Position numbers and translations under genes: made by a program. 64,000 bases of DNA from Alkaliphilus sp. B6464 (lineage in GTDB: Bacteria > Bacillota > Clostridia > Peptostreptococcales > Natronincolaceae): NCBI RefSeq assembly GCF_018141165.1, contig NZ_CP058557.1:2480001-2544000 (forward strand). The letters are read 5' to 3'. The notes under the pieces are model-generated. The model saw nothing but the letters and a program-made list of their open reading frames with translations, had not been told where the DNA came from and made no database searches. Each line of letters starts with the position of its first letter. Position 1 is the first letter of the stretch. Below, piece after piece: positions 18,027-27,219 of the stretch.

Positions 18027-18248
18027 GTGAAGGTTTATGCAAAAAAACCAATCCGTATTGAATATTATCCAAAAACAAAAGAAAATATAGATAGTAATGA
18101 AAATGTAGATAGCATTGAATACATACAAGTAGACGAGGTTTTAATTAAATCTTTAGATGAGGAAATTACAGTAGAACCTATAGTGGAAGAGGAAAAGCTT
18201 ATATATCAAGAGGATAATTTAATGAGAAATGAGGAAATTATAGAATAA
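18027..18248 (+). CDS. Small acidic hypothetical protein (73 aa)
   Basis: AAGGGGG lies 7-8 bases before GTG 18027. The first 20 residues are basic (KVYAKKPIRIEYYPK) and the rest is strongly acidic (VEPIVEEEKLIYQED). No family recognised. A weak hairpin (18282-18302, AGAGAG against CTCTCT) follows. Confidence 0.5.
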   Translation: MKVYAKKPIRIEYYPKTKENIDSNENVDSIEYIQVDEVLIKSLDEEITVEPIVEEEKLIYQEDNLMRNEEIIE

Positions 18249-18373
18249 GAATTAGAAATTTAAATAAAATAGTAGAATGATAAGAGAGGCAAAGTCTCTC
18301 TTTAATTCTGCAATTAAGTTAAATAGAACATTATATAATCACTAAAAAATTTAATAAAAATTACCAATGAATG

Positions 18374-18402
18374 TTGACAAAAATAGTAGGGTATAATATA
18401 AT
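18374..18402 (+). promoter_or_regulatory. Sigma-A promoter of the Fe-S operon
   Basis: TTGACA (18374-18379), 17 bases, TATAAT (18397-18402): a consensus promoter. An 8-bp inverted repeat, AATTCCAA (18411-18418) and TTGGAATT (18428-18435), follows at the transcript start and could be the operator of the encoded Rrf2 regulator. Confidence 0.85.
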
Positions 18403-18410
18403 TATTGAAG

Positions 18411-18435
18411 AATTCCAATCATTTCACTTGGAATT
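18411..18435. promoter_or_regulatory. Inverted repeat, possible Rrf2-regulator operator
   Basis: Perfect 8-base arms around 9 bases, placed between the promoter and the SD of the Rrf2 gene. Autoregulation is inferred from position only. Confidence 0.5.
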
Positions 18436-18449
18436 AGAGGAGGGGCGAA

Positions 18450-18899
18450 ATGAAACTTTCTACTAAGGGGAGATATGGCTTAAAGGCAATGTTTGATTTA
18501 GCAATACATTATGGAGATGGACCAATTTCTCTTAAGAGTGTTGCAGAAAGACAGTTAATTTCAGATCATTACTTGGAGCAATTAATTGCAAGTCTTAGAA
18601 AATCAGGATTAGTTAAAAGTGTTAGAGGTGCTCAAGGTGGATATATGTTAGCTGATAGCCCATCTAAAATAACAGTTGGTGATATTATTAGAGTCTTAGA
18701 GGGCCCTCTTGGTCCGTCGGATTGTGTCCTAGAGGATGAACCATCAGCATGCGATAGAGCTGATTGTTGTGTAACTAGAATAGTATGGGAAAAAATACGA
18801 TTAAGTATTAGTGAGGTTATTGATTCTATTACACTTCAAGATATGTTAGATGATTATGAGAGAATAGGAAATAAAGATAATTATATGTATTATATATAA
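18450..18899 (+). CDS. iscR: Rrf2-family (IscR-like) regulator
   Basis: A 149-residue winged-helix protein beginning MKLSTKGRYGLKAMFDLA, typical of Rrf2. Cys92, Cys101 and Cys106/107 form a cluster like the [2Fe-2S] site of IscR, so it is probably an Fe-S sensor rather than a CymR-type protein lacking the cluster. It sits directly before nifS and nifU and presumably controls that operon. Confidence 0.88.
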   Translation: MKLSTKGRYGLKAMFDLAIHYGDGPISLKSVAERQLISDHYLEQLIASLRKSGLVKSVRGAQGGYMLADSPSKITVGDIIRVLEGPLGPSDCVLEDEPSACDRADCCVTRIVWEKIRLSISEVIDSITLQDMLDDYERIGNKDNYMYYI

Positions 18900-18969
18900 T
18901 TGTATGCTAAAAAATTTAAATAAATAATTTCAATTAATATGTCAATATACGCTATGAGGAGAGGGTTAC

Positions 18970-20151
18970 ATGAACAAACGAGTTTACTTTGATTACGCTG
19001 CAACTACACCCATGAAAAAAGAGGTATTAGAAGAAATGCTTCCATTTTTCAATATTGAATTTGGTAATCCATCAAGCATACATTCCTTTGGTAGACAAGG
19101 AAAAAGTGTACTGGATACTGCAAGAGATAAGGTAGCAAAAACATTAAATGCAAAATCTGATGAGATTTTCTTTACAGGTGGCGGATCTGAAGCTGACAAC
19201 TGGGCTATTAAAGGAGTTGCATTTGCAAACAAAGCTAAAGGAAATCATATTATAACTACTAAAATCGAACACCATGCAGTGCTGCATACATGCGAATATT
19301 TAGAAAAAGAAGGTTTTGAAGTAACTTACTTAGATGTAGATCAATATGGATTAGTTGATGTAGATGATGTAAAAAATGCTATTAAAGATAATACTATTTT
19401 AATTACTATTATATATGCTAATAATGAGATTGGAACAATACAACCTATAAAAGAAATTGCTCAGGTAGCTAAAGAAAAAGGAGTTATTTTTCATACAGAT
19501 GCTGTACAAGCCTATGGTAACGAAATTATAGATGTTGTTGACCTCGGCGTTGATCTAATGTCTATTTCTGCTCATAAAGTTTATGGACCAAAGGGTGTAG
19601 GAGCACTATATATAAAAAGGGGTACAAAAATTCATCAGCTTATTCATGGTGGAGCCCAAGAAAAAAGAAGAAGGGCAGGCACTGAAAATATACCTGGAAT
19701 AGTAGGCTTTGGGAAAGCATCAGAAATGGCCTATGAAAATATAGAAGACCATATTAATAAGTTAATTAGATTAAGAGATAAAATGATTAATGAGCTTATG
19801 GAGAAAATACCGTATACACGATTAAATGGGCATCCTACAAAAAGGTTACCTGGAAATGTAAATCTCTCTTTTGAGTTTATAGAAGGTGAGTCACTTTTAT
19901 TAAGTCTGGATATGGTAGGAATTTCTGGATCAAGTGGATCAGCTTGTACATCGGGCTCATTAGATCCATCTCATGTGCTAATGGGAATTGGTCTATCCCA
20001 TGAAGTAGCCCATGGATCTTTAAGGTTAACAATAGGTGACTTCACTACAGAAGAAGACGTAGACTATGTTATTGAAAAATTACCACCAATTGTTGATAGA
20101 TTAAGACAAATGTCACCTTTGTATGAAAAGGTAAAGGGAGGAAACAAATAA
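18970..20151 (+). CDS. nifS: Cysteine desulfurase NifS/IscS
   Basis: A 393-residue PLP enzyme that removes sulfur from cysteine to build Fe-S clusters. It shows the PLP lysine in SAHKVYGPKG (Lys203), the His pair at 101-102 (EHHAVLHTCE) and the catalytic Cys326 in SGSACTSGSLDPSHVL, the mobile loop of group I enzymes. Its stop overlaps the nifU start by one base, indicating coupled expression with the scaffold. Confidence 0.95.
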   Translation: MNKRVYFDYAATTPMKKEVLEEMLPFFNIEFGNPSSIHSFGRQGKSVLDTARDKVAKTLNAKSDEIFFTGGGSEADNWAIKGVAFANKAKGNHIITTKIEHHAVLHTCEYLEKEGFEVTYLDVDQYGLVDVDDVKNAIKDNTILITIIYANNEIGTIQPIKEIAQVAKEKGVIFHTDAVQAYGNEIIDVVDLGVDLMSISAHKVYGPKGVGALYIKRGTKIHQLIHGGAQEKRRRAGTENIPGIVGFGKASEMAYENIEDHINKLIRLRDKMINELMEKIPYTRLNGHPTKRLPGNVNLSFEFIEGESLLLSLDMVGISGSSGSACTSGSLDPSHVLMGIGLSHEVAHGSLRLTIGDFTTEEDVDYVIEKLPPIVDRLRQMSPLYEKVKGGNK

Positions 20152-20591
20152 TGTATAGTGAAAAAGTAATGGATCATTTTATGAACCCTAGAAATGTTGG
20201 GGAGATAGAAAATGCTGAGGCAGTAGGCCAAGTTGGGAATGCAAAATGTGGAGATATTATGAAAATGTATTTAAAGATTGACAATGATGTTATTACAGAT
20301 GTGAAATTTAAAACCTTTGGATGTGGATCTGCTATTGCAACATCAAGTATGGCAACTGAAATGATTAAAGGTAAAACGGTAAAAGAAGCATTAAAATTAA
20401 CTAATAAGGCTGTTGCAGAAGCTCTTGATGGACTTCCTCCCGTAAAAATGCATTGCTCTGTATTGGCAGAACAAGCAGTAAAAGCAGCTATATATAACTA
20501 TGCAAAGGAAAGAAATTTAGTTTATGAAGAATTAGATGGATTTAATCCAGATGAAGATCATGACCACCATGACCATGGAGAAGAAGAATAA
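20151..20591 (+). CDS. nifU: NifU/IscU-type Fe-S scaffold with His-rich tail
   Basis: A 146-residue scaffold of the U-type. Three ligand cysteines are present (Cys33 in AKCGD, Cys58 in FGCGSA, Cys102 in MHCSV), as is the conserved Asp35. It accepts sulfur from the NifS encoded just upstream (ATG overlaps its stop). The final 13 residues, DEDHDHHDHGEEE, are a metal-binding-like tail absent from E. coli IscU. Confidence 0.94.
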   Translation: MYSEKVMDHFMNPRNVGEIENAEAVGQVGNAKCGDIMKMYLKIDNDVITDVKFKTFGCGSAIATSSMATEMIKGKTVKEALKLTNKAVAEALDGLPPVKMHCSVLAEQAVKAAIYNYAKERNLVYEELDGFNPDEDHDHHDHGEEE

Positions 20592-20635
20592 TTTTGGATT
20601 TGGAAACTTTAATTGATCATTCATATTTTATCTAA

Positions 20636-20668
20636 AAAATGCAGGTATTGCCTGCATTTTTTTATTTT
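20636..20668 (+). terminator. Terminator of the Fe-S operon
   Basis: AAAATGCAGG (20636-20645) and CCTGCATTTT (20651-20660) with a long T-run. Confidence 0.88.
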
Positions 20669-20709
20669 TTTAGGCAAAAATAGTAAATAGAGAAGAAAAG
20701 AGGGATACA

Positions 20710-21246
20710 ATGATTAAGGAAACCGATTTTATTAGATTACCTATTTTAAAAGAGGATCATGAGCCCTTAAGCTATGAAATAAAAGATATAATCTATTGTT
20801 TTAAGGATTTTCGTATATTGGGGCTTTATTTACAACAAATAAATTCAATAAAATATACAAAAATTCTTCCTTACACAAAAATAAAAAACATTACAGAAGA
20901 AGGCATTTTAATATACTCAATAAATGATATTGTAGATGTAGATGAAATAGCAGAAATAAAAGATGCAATTAATAATAAATCGGTAATTGGATATGAGATA
21001 TATTCAAATACTGGCGGGATAATTGGAGTAGTAAAGGATGCATTATTACAAATAAGAAGTGGAAAAGTTTTAGGATTTATTATGAGTGAAGGGTTATTTG
21101 ATGACCTAGTAAACGGATATTCATTTTTACCTTTAGTTGAAGGAATTAACTTTTATGAGTATAAAATAATGTTAAATAATGAGGAACAATTAAAAATTTT
21201 ACCTCAGCAAGGTGGATTGAAAAAAATGCTTGGTATAGATCGATAA
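20710..21246 (+). CDS. PRC-barrel domain protein
   Basis: A 178-residue protein with two PRC-barrel-like halves: IKDIIYCFKDFRILGLYLQQ near the N-terminus, and GYEIYSNTGGIIGVVKDALLQ with GKVLGFIMSEG in the middle. PRC barrels bind RNA or protein partners in RNA processing and photosynthetic complexes; no specific role is known for this clostridial type. The gene follows the nifU terminator. Confidence 0.75.
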   Translation: MIKETDFIRLPILKEDHEPLSYEIKDIIYCFKDFRILGLYLQQINSIKYTKILPYTKIKNITEEGILIYSINDIVDVDEIAEIKDAINNKSVIGYEIYSNTGGIIGVVKDALLQIRSGKVLGFIMSEGLFDDLVNGYSFLPLVEGINFYEYKIMLNNEEQLKILPQQGGLKKMLGIDR

Positions 21247-21292
21247 AACTAACAAAACATATAAATAATAATATAGAAAAGGAGTGAAATAT

Positions 21293-21460
21293 ATGCATAG
21301 AAATATGACAAGAGGACTTATTGCAATAGGAATTGCTGGCGCGGCAGTAGGTATGTATGCAGCATCAAATATGAAACCTAGAGAAAGAAAACGAATGATG
21401 AAAAATGGTAGAAGAGCTCTAGGTGCTTTAGGTATTATGAAAGGACTGGATATGTTTTAG
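21293..21460 (+). CDS. Short membrane-associated protein (55 aa)
   Basis: SD AAAGGAG precedes ATG 21293. The product starts with a Gly/Ala-rich membrane segment (GLIAIGIAGAAVGMYAAS), followed by a strongly basic stretch (KPRERKRMMKNGRRAL). It resembles YtxH-type small proteins in layout. A 13-bp hairpin (21478-21512) follows. No function known. Confidence 0.65.
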   Translation: MHRNMTRGLIAIGIAGAAVGMYAASNMKPRERKRMMKNGRRALGALGIMKGLDMF

Positions 21461-21477
21461 CGAATGCATTAAATATT

Positions 21478-21512
21478 AGTAAAGCCTCTACCCTTATGAT
21501 AGAGGCTTTACT
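21478..21512. terminator. Hairpin after the 55-aa gene
   Basis: Perfect 13-base arms (21478-21490, 21500-21512) with loop CCCTTATGA; only a weak T-run follows. Confidence 0.6.
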
Positions 21513-21665
21513 AAATTAAAAGTATTCCATTAATTTCTTATTGGGTGAGAAAGTATAAATTTTAAAGTAGCCCATAAATCTATGAGCTAAAATCAGAAAA
21601 TTTTTTTATAAAACGTGATTATATATTTATCAAATATTACATATTAAACATAAAGGGGTGAAAAA

Positions 21666-22901
21666 ATGGAAAACAGCAAAGCAATACAGGTCATTTCTAA
21701 AAGTTTTAAAAATTTAGCCGAAAATAATGGATTTACAAATATTTTGCAATTTTTTATGCAGCTTTTAATTATTGTGCTATTATTTTTTATCATTTATTTT
21801 CTTGTACATATTGGTAATCAACATATAGATTCTAAAAAAAGAATTAATATTGGAAAACGTCAAATTGTTTATTTTATACTATCATTTATATTGATCATTG
21901 CAATTGTTGTAATATTTCAGTCTGGAAGTTTAATGTATGAAATATTATCACCATTTTTGTTTGCAATTGTATTGGCGTATACTTTAAATCCACTCGTTAG
22001 TTATATAGAGAAAAAAGGTATAAAAAGATTTTGGTCAGTATTTATTGTTTATTTTGTAATAGCTACAATTATTTTTATATTCTCTATTACTTTAGTACCT
22101 AAAATGACTTTTGAAGTTAAAAAATTATTAGAGGCATTACCGAAGCTAGGAAATGAAAGCTATGGATATATATATAATAAATATATAAAATATAACAATA
22201 GTATAGAAAATTTACCAGAAGAATTTAACGCAGTAAAAGAAGCGTTAAAATTTAATGGAAATAGACTTGAAGATTTTATATTAAAAATTATATCTTCTGT
22301 AACAAATTTAACGCTTAAATTTCTTTCAAAGATAGCAAATATAGTGTTGACTCCAATATTGGCATTTTACTTTTTAAAAGATGCAGATAAGTTTAAAAAC
22401 ATGCTAATTTTAAGTATACCTAGATTTTTGAGAAAAGGAGTAATTGATGTTGCCAAAGACATTGACGAAGTTCTTGGTGGATTTATAAGGGGACAGTTGA
22501 TTGTTGCAGGAATAGTAGGACTTTTAACCACTATATCTCTTTTAATTTTGAAAGTAGACTTTGCAGTGTTAGTAGGTATGATTGCGGGAATAGCAGATAT
22601 AATTCCTTATTTTGGGCCGATAGTTGGGATAATACCTGCACTAGTTTTTGCATCCTTAGGAGGAGTAAATAAGGTAATATGGGTAGTAGTTGCATTTATA
22701 ATTATACAGCAAGTTGAAAGTGCTATTATATCACCAAAAATTATTTCTGATAAAGTTGGTATTCATCCTATTATTGTTATTCTATCTCTAATTATTGCAG
22801 GAAAATTTTTTGGTTTATTTGGACTTTTAATTGCAGTGCCTATAGCTGGAGTAATTAAAGTGGTTGGAAAGCATTTTATAAATTATATTGCAAAGTTTTG
22901 A
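21666..22901 (+). CDS. AI-2E family (PerM-like) permease
   Basis: A 411-residue membrane protein with about eight hydrophobic segments and family hallmarks FIRGQLIVAGIVGLLTTI, ADIIPYFGPIVGIIPA and the C-terminal GLFGLLIAVPIAGVIKV. An SD AAAGGGGTG lies before ATG 21666. Family members are linked to autoinducer export, Na+/H+ antiport or metabolite export, so the substrate is unknown. The last 20 bases recur as a direct repeat about 930 bases downstream. Confidence 0.85.
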   Translation: MENSKAIQVISKSFKNLAENNGFTNILQFFMQLLIIVLLFFIIYFLVHIGNQHIDSKKRINIGKRQIVYFILSFILIIAIVVIFQSGSLMYEILSPFLFAIVLAYTLNPLVSYIEKKGIKRFWSVFIVYFVIATIIFIFSITLVPKMTFEVKKLLEALPKLGNESYGYIYNKYIKYNNSIENLPEEFNAVKEALKFNGNRLEDFILKIISSVTNLTLKFLSKIANIVLTPILAFYFLKDADKFKNMLILSIPRFLRKGVIDVAKDIDEVLGGFIRGQLIVAGIVGLLTTISLLILKVDFAVLVGMIAGIADIIPYFGPIVGIIPALVFASLGGVNKVIWVVVAFIIIQQVESAIISPKIISDKVGIHPIIVILSLIIAGKFFGLFGLLIAVPIAGVIKVVGKHFINYIAKF

Positions 22902-22959
22902 TATGCTCATTGGTACTTTGATTATGCTTAAATTTAAAGGTGATATTTTTATCTTATGA

Positions 22960-22989
22960 TTAACAATTTTTAGTTAATTATGTTATAAT
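22960..22989 (+). promoter_or_regulatory. Probable promoter of the clpP-like gene
   Basis: TTAACA (22960-22965), 18-base spacer, TATAAT (22984-22989). Confidence 0.55.
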
Positions 22990-23068
22990 TAGTTAAATTT
23001 AAAATAGTTGATAATAATATATTATTATCATTAAATTTAAATATATTAATTGATAGGAGAATGATACC

Positions 23069-23653
23069 ATGAACAATCAAGAGCAGAAACAAGAAAAAGA
23101 AACTTCAAGTTTAGTGCTAGAGAAACTATTGCAATCTAGATCAATCATAATTTCTGGAGAGATCAATCAAGCTTTAGCAGAGAAAATAACTACACAGCTC
23201 TTAATTCTACAAGAAATGGGAGATCAACCAATAAAATTATTTATCAACAGTCAGGGTGGTCATGTAGAAGCTGGCGATACAATTCATGATATTATTAAGT
23301 TTATTAAACCACGTGTTATTGTAATTGGTACTGGTTGGGTTGCAAGTGCTGCTATCACAATTTACCTTGCAGCTGAAAAACAAGATCGTTATTCTTTACC
23401 AAACACAAGGTATATGATACATCAGCCATTAGGTGGTTTAAATGGCCAAGCTGCAGATATTGCTATTGAAGCAAAAGAGATATTGAGAGTACGTAAGAGG
23501 ATTAATAACATAATCAGTGAAGCCACTGGCCAACCATTGGAAAAAATAGAAAAAGACACAGATAGAAATTATTGGTTAAATGCTTATGAAGCAATTGATT
23601 ATGGCATAGTAAATCAAGTTATTTCAAAATATGAGGAACTAACGAATCTATAA
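23069..23653 (+). CDS. ClpP-like serine protease subunit
   Basis: A 194-residue ClpP-fold protein. The Ser-His-Asp triad is kept: Ser93 in GTGWVASAA, His118 in YMIHQPLGG and Asp163 in EKDTDRNYW. The sequence around the serine differs from the usual GQAASMG of housekeeping ClpP, so this is a divergent paralog like those found beside canonical clpP in many clostridia. No Clp ATPase gene is near. It is expected to form a tetradecameric barrel, alone or mixed. Confidence 0.88.
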   Translation: MNNQEQKQEKETSSLVLEKLLQSRSIIISGEINQALAEKITTQLLILQEMGDQPIKLFINSQGGHVEAGDTIHDIIKFIKPRVIVIGTGWVASAAITIYLAAEKQDRYSLPNTRYMIHQPLGGLNGQAADIAIEAKEILRVRKRINNIISEATGQPLEKIEKDTDRNYWLNAYEAIDYGIVNQVISKYEELTNL

Positions 23654-23838
23654 TTTATTAGTATACTGCCGATGAGAACTTGGTAGGAATGTATATAGTA
23701 ATTAGTATTATCAGATACTTTCTGGATTGTCAATTGTATTTAAGCTGATAAATTGTTCTATATTGTAATAAACTCTGTCAAAGTTGTAAAACATAGTAAT
23801 GTATATTCCAAATTATATTGCAAAGTTTTAGTTATATA

Positions 23839-23867
23839 TTGACAAAATATAGTATGTTATATATAAT
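23839..23867 (+). promoter_or_regulatory. Sigma-A promoter of the alaS T-box transcript
   Basis: TTGACA (23839-23844), 17 bases, TATAAT (23862-23867). Confidence 0.85.
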
Positions 23868-23889
23868 TCATATAAAATATATTGTTAAA

Positions 23890-24138
23890 AGTGATGAAGA
23901 GAAGTAGTAATATGGATTAACTCTTACAGAGAGGAGGTTCTAGGCTGAAAAACCTCTAGATAGACCATTTGAAGCAGTCTCTGAACAATAATCTTGAAAC
24001 TAAGTAGAGATTATCGGCAAAGCCGTTATACTTTATTTCCTAGAGTGATCGTTATTTTTAGCGATAATTAGGGTGGTACCGCGAGAATACTCTCGTCCCT
24101 ACAGTTTTATTATGTATGGATGAGAGTTTTTATTTTTA
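23890..24138 (+). promoter_or_regulatory. T-box riboswitch, alanine-specific
   Basis: The leader shows the T-box core AGGGTGGTACCGCG (24070-24083), which pairs with the tRNA acceptor end. A likely specifier GCA (Ala, 23974-23976) lies on the 3' side of Stem I, within GAAGCAGTCTC. The terminator has arms 24089-24102 and 24114-24127 followed by a T-run. Uncharged tRNA-Ala would favour the antiterminator and so alaS expression. Confidence 0.93.
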
Positions 24139-24182
24139 TATTTTTTAAACTACAGGAAAAATTATGAAGGAGGATTATTTTT

Positions 24183-26825
24183 ATGAAGAAATTAGGCGTG
24201 AATGAAATTAGAAAAGAATTTCTAGAGTTTTTTAAAACTAAAGGTCATATAATACAACCTAGTTTTCCTTTAGTACCTCAAAAGGATAAGAGTTTATTGT
24301 TAATAAACTCTGGAATGGCACCATTAAAACATTATTTTGCAGGGATAGAAGAGCCACCAGGAAAAAGAATGGCTACGTGTCAAAAATGTATTCGTACAGG
24401 TGATATTGAAAATGTAGGAAAAACAGCAAGACATGCTACTTTTTTTGAAATGTTAGGTAACTTTTCATTTGGTGACTATTTCAAAAAAGAGTCTATTCAG
24501 TGGGGATGGGAGTTTGTAACAAAGAATCTAGAGTTACCAGTTGATAAGCTTTGGGCTACTGTATATTTAGAAGATGATGAGGCTTTTGAAATCTGGAGTA
24601 AGCAAGTTGGTTTGCCAGAAGATAGGATTGTTAGGTTAGGTAAGGCTGACAACTTTTGGGAGATCGGTATAGGACCATGCGGACCATGTTCAGAAATTTA
24701 TTTTGATCGTGGACAAAAGTACGGCTGTGGAAGTAAAGACTGCAAACCAGGCTGCGAATGTGACAGATATGTTGAATTTTGGAATCATGTATTTACACAA
24801 TTTGATAGAGATGAAGATGGAAATTATAATCCTCTTCCAAACCCCAATATAGATACAGGTATGGGACTAGAGAGAATGGCTTGTATTATGCAAGGTGTAG
24901 ACTCTATTTTTGATATAGACACAATGCAATATATATTAAATGGAGTATGTGAAATTACTAATGCACAGTATAATAAGGATGAAAAAACTGATGTGTCCAT
25001 TAGAATTATAACTGATCATGTACGCTCTATATCTTTAATGATTGGTGATGGAATACTGCCAAGTAACGAAGGCAGGGGTTATGTTTTAAGAAGATTATTA
25101 AGAAGAGCTGCACGTCATGGAAAATTATTAGGAGTAAATAGAGCATTCTTGTACGAGTTAGTAGATAGAGTGGTTAAGAACTATGGTGAAACCTATACCG
25201 AGCTAATTGAAAAGAAGGATTATATTAAAAAGGTAATACAAGTTGAAGAAGAGCGATTTATGGAAACTATAGATCAAGGTATGGAGATTTTAAACCAATA
25301 TATAGAAGAATTATTAGGTGCAAGTGAAAATGTATTAAGTGGAACAAACGCATTTAAGTTATATGATACTTATGGATTCCCATTTGATTTAACTAAAGAA
25401 ATATTAGATGAAAAAGGACTATCTGTAGATGAAAAGAATTTTGAAAGTGAAATGGAAAAACAAAGGCAAAGGGCTCGGGAGGCAAGGCTAGGTATTGATA
25501 CTGAGGCTTGGAAAGACGATGTTTTTGCAGGACTAAACAAAGATATCAGTACAGTTTTTAAAGGATATAATAATTTAGAACTAGAAGGAAAAGTACTAGC
25601 TATTATAAATAATGGTGAAGTTGTTGAACAAAGTACTATAGGAGATGAAGCTACTGTCATACTAGATGAAACTGTTTTCTATGGTGAAGGTGGAGGACAG
25701 GTAGGCGATATTGGTGCTTTATACAATGAAACAACAAAATTAACTGTATTAGATACTAAAAAGGGACCACATAATCAAATTCATCATATTGTCAAAATAG
25801 AAGATGGATTACTTCATGTTGGTGATACTATTAAAGCTAAAGTAGATGTTACTACTAGAATGAATACTGCTCGTAACCATACTGCTACTCATTTATTGCA
25901 CAAAGCTTTAAAAGATGTAGTAGGTGAGCATGTTAATCAGGCAGGGTCTCTTGTGACTCCTGAAAGGCTAAGATTTGACTTTACTCATTTCGAAGGATTA
26001 ACAAAGGAGCAAGTAGCTAAAATTGAAGAAAATGTTAATAAACAAATATTAGGTGGACTAAATGTAAACATCTTTGAAACATCTATAGATGAAGCTAGAA
26101 AGATAGGTGCTCAAGCTTTATTTGGTGAAAAGTATGGTGATATAGTTAGAGTAGTTAAGGTTGGAGATTATAGCACTGAACTTTGTGGAGGAACCCATGT
26201 AAATAATAGTGGTGAAATAGGAATTTTAATTATATTAAGTGAGACAGGGGTTGCTGCTGGTGTAAGAAGAATTGAGGCTATTACAGGTATTGAAGCATAT
26301 AAATATGTACAAAAAAATCAAGAAACAATACAAAAAATAGCAGAAACATTAAAGACGCAAACACAAAATGTAATTGGGCGTGTAGATGAATTAGTACAAG
26401 AAGTAAAGGAAAAAGATAAAGAAATAGATAAGCTTAAAAGTCAGTTAGCAAGCAATTCCACTGGGGATTTTTTAAATAATGCAGAAAGTATTAATGGAGT
26501 AAACATAATTGTTGAGTCTATAGATAATCAAGATATGGACGATTTAAGAAAAATTGGAGATGCATTAAAAGAAAAGATTGGAACAGGAGTAATTGTTTTA
26601 GCGTCTGACAACAATGATAAGGCTAATTTTGTCGCTATGGCTACAAAAGATGCAGTTTCAAAAGGAGTACATTCTGGTAATTTAGTTAAGGAAGCTGCTA
26701 AAATTGCTGGTGGAGGTGGCGGTGGAAGACCAGACATGGCACAAGCAGGTGGAAAAAATCCTGAAAAAATAGAAGAAGCTTTAGCTATTGTAAAGGATCT
26801 ATTAAAAATTCAATTAAATGGGTAA
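24183..26825 (+). CDS. alaS: Alanyl-tRNA synthetase
   Basis: A full-length 880-residue class II synthetase. Aminoacylation core: [20 protein letters not shown] and [15 protein letters not shown]. Editing domain zinc ligands: HTATH (566-570) and CGGTH (668-672). C-Ala region: a Gly-rich [16 protein letters not shown]. An additional Cys-rich insert ([17 protein letters not shown], about 180-200) is a zinc site common in this family. It is controlled by the upstream T-box and heads a gene run (ireB, ruvX, DUF1292, fur) conserved in Firmicutes. Confidence 0.97.
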   Translation: MKKLGVNEIRKEFLEFFKTKGHIIQPSFPLVPQKDKSLLLINSGMAPLKHYFAGIEEPPGKRMATCQKCIRTGDIENVGKTARHATFFEMLGNFSFGDYFKKESIQWGWEFVTKNLELPVDKLWATVYLEDDEAFEIWSKQVGLPEDRIVRLGKADNFWEIGIGPCGPCSEIYFDRGQKYGCGSKDCKPGCECDRYVEFWNHVFTQFDRDEDGNYNPLPNPNIDTGMGLERMACIMQGVDSIFDIDTMQYILNGVCEITNAQYNKDEKTDVSIRIITDHVRSISLMIGDGILPSNEGRGYVLRRLLRRAARHGKLLGVNRAFLYELVDRVVKNYGETYTELIEKKDYIKKVIQVEEERFMETIDQGMEILNQYIEELLGASENVLSGTNAFKLYDTYGFPFDLTKEILDEKGLSVDEKNFESEMEKQRQRAREARLGIDTEAWKDDVFAGLNKDISTVFKGYNNLELEGKVLAIINNGEVVEQSTIGDEATVILDETVFYGEGGGQVGDIGALYNETTKLTVLDTKKGPHNQIHHIVKIEDGLLHVGDTIKAKVDVTTRMNTARNHTATHLLHKALKDVVGEHVNQAGSLVTPERLRFDFTHFEGLTKEQVAKIEENVNKQILGGLNVNIFETSIDEARKIGAQALFGEKYGDIVRVVKVGDYSTELCGGTHVNNSGEIGILIILSETGVAAGVRRIEAITGIEAYKYVQKNQETIQKIAETLKTQTQNVIGRVDELVQEVKEKDKEIDKLKSQLASNSTGDFLNNAESINGVNIIVESIDNQDMDDLRKIGDALKEKIGTGVIVLASDNNDKANFVAMATKDAVSKGVHSGNLVKEAAKIAGGGGGGRPDMAQAGGKNPEKIEEALAIVKDLLKIQLNG

Positions 26826-26828
26826 TTT

Positions 26829-26866
26829 AATAAGTAAGAGCATGGATATCCATGCTCCTACTTATT
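26829..26866. terminator. Long hairpin after alaS
   Basis: A 20-base perfect palindrome (26838-26857) is extended by AATAAGTA/TACTTATT outer arms. Little T-run follows. Confidence 0.65.
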
Positions 26867-26950
26867 TCAATAATTTCATATGATATTCCTTAGTATATAA
26901 GGGTATAATATGGTAAAATAATATTAATCTAATACGAGAGGGGAATAACT

Positions 26951-27208
26951 ATGTCAGAAAAACTTAATTTTACTATGAAGTTTGACCTAGATAAAGAAAA
27001 GGAAACAAAGGCAAAGGATATAATTCTAACTGTATATAAAGCCTTAGAAGAAAAGGGGTACAACCCTACAAATCAATTTGTTGGATATATTTTATCCGGA
27101 GATCCTACTTATATTACAAGCTACAATAATGCTAGAAGCTTAATAAGACAAATAGAAAGAGATGAATTATTAGAAGAGCTATTGAAGACATATTTAGATA
27201 AAAAGTAG
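26951..27208 (+). CDS. ireB: IreB family regulatory phosphoprotein
   Basis: An 85-residue protein of the IreB/YrzL (DUF965) family, with typical [41 protein letters not shown] and RDELLEEL. In enterococci IreB is a substrate of the Ser/Thr kinase IreK and modulates cell-wall stress resistance. The place between alaS and ruvX is the conserved one. Confidence 0.93.
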   Translation: MSEKLNFTMKFDLDKEKETKAKDIILTVYKALEEKGYNPTNQFVGYILSGDPTYITSYNNARSLIRQIERDELLEELLKTYLDKK

Positions 27209-27219
27209 GTGATTTGAAA

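Larger units (their letters stand above)
22880..23829. repeat. 20-base direct repeats flanking the clpP-like gene
   Basis: An identical 20-base string, beginning AAATTATATT and ending CAAAGTTTT, covers 22880-22899 (end of the permease gene) and 23810-23829. The clpP-like gene and its promoter lie between. It could mark an insertion or duplication event. Confidence 0.6.

Noticed and set aside
21540-21660. Possible T-box or riboswitch before the AI-2E permease
   Set aside because: No conserved T-box core, specifier or terminator could be found.
25370-25660. Minus-strand frame inside alaS
   Set aside because: Serine-rich shadow translation of alaS codons, no independent signals.
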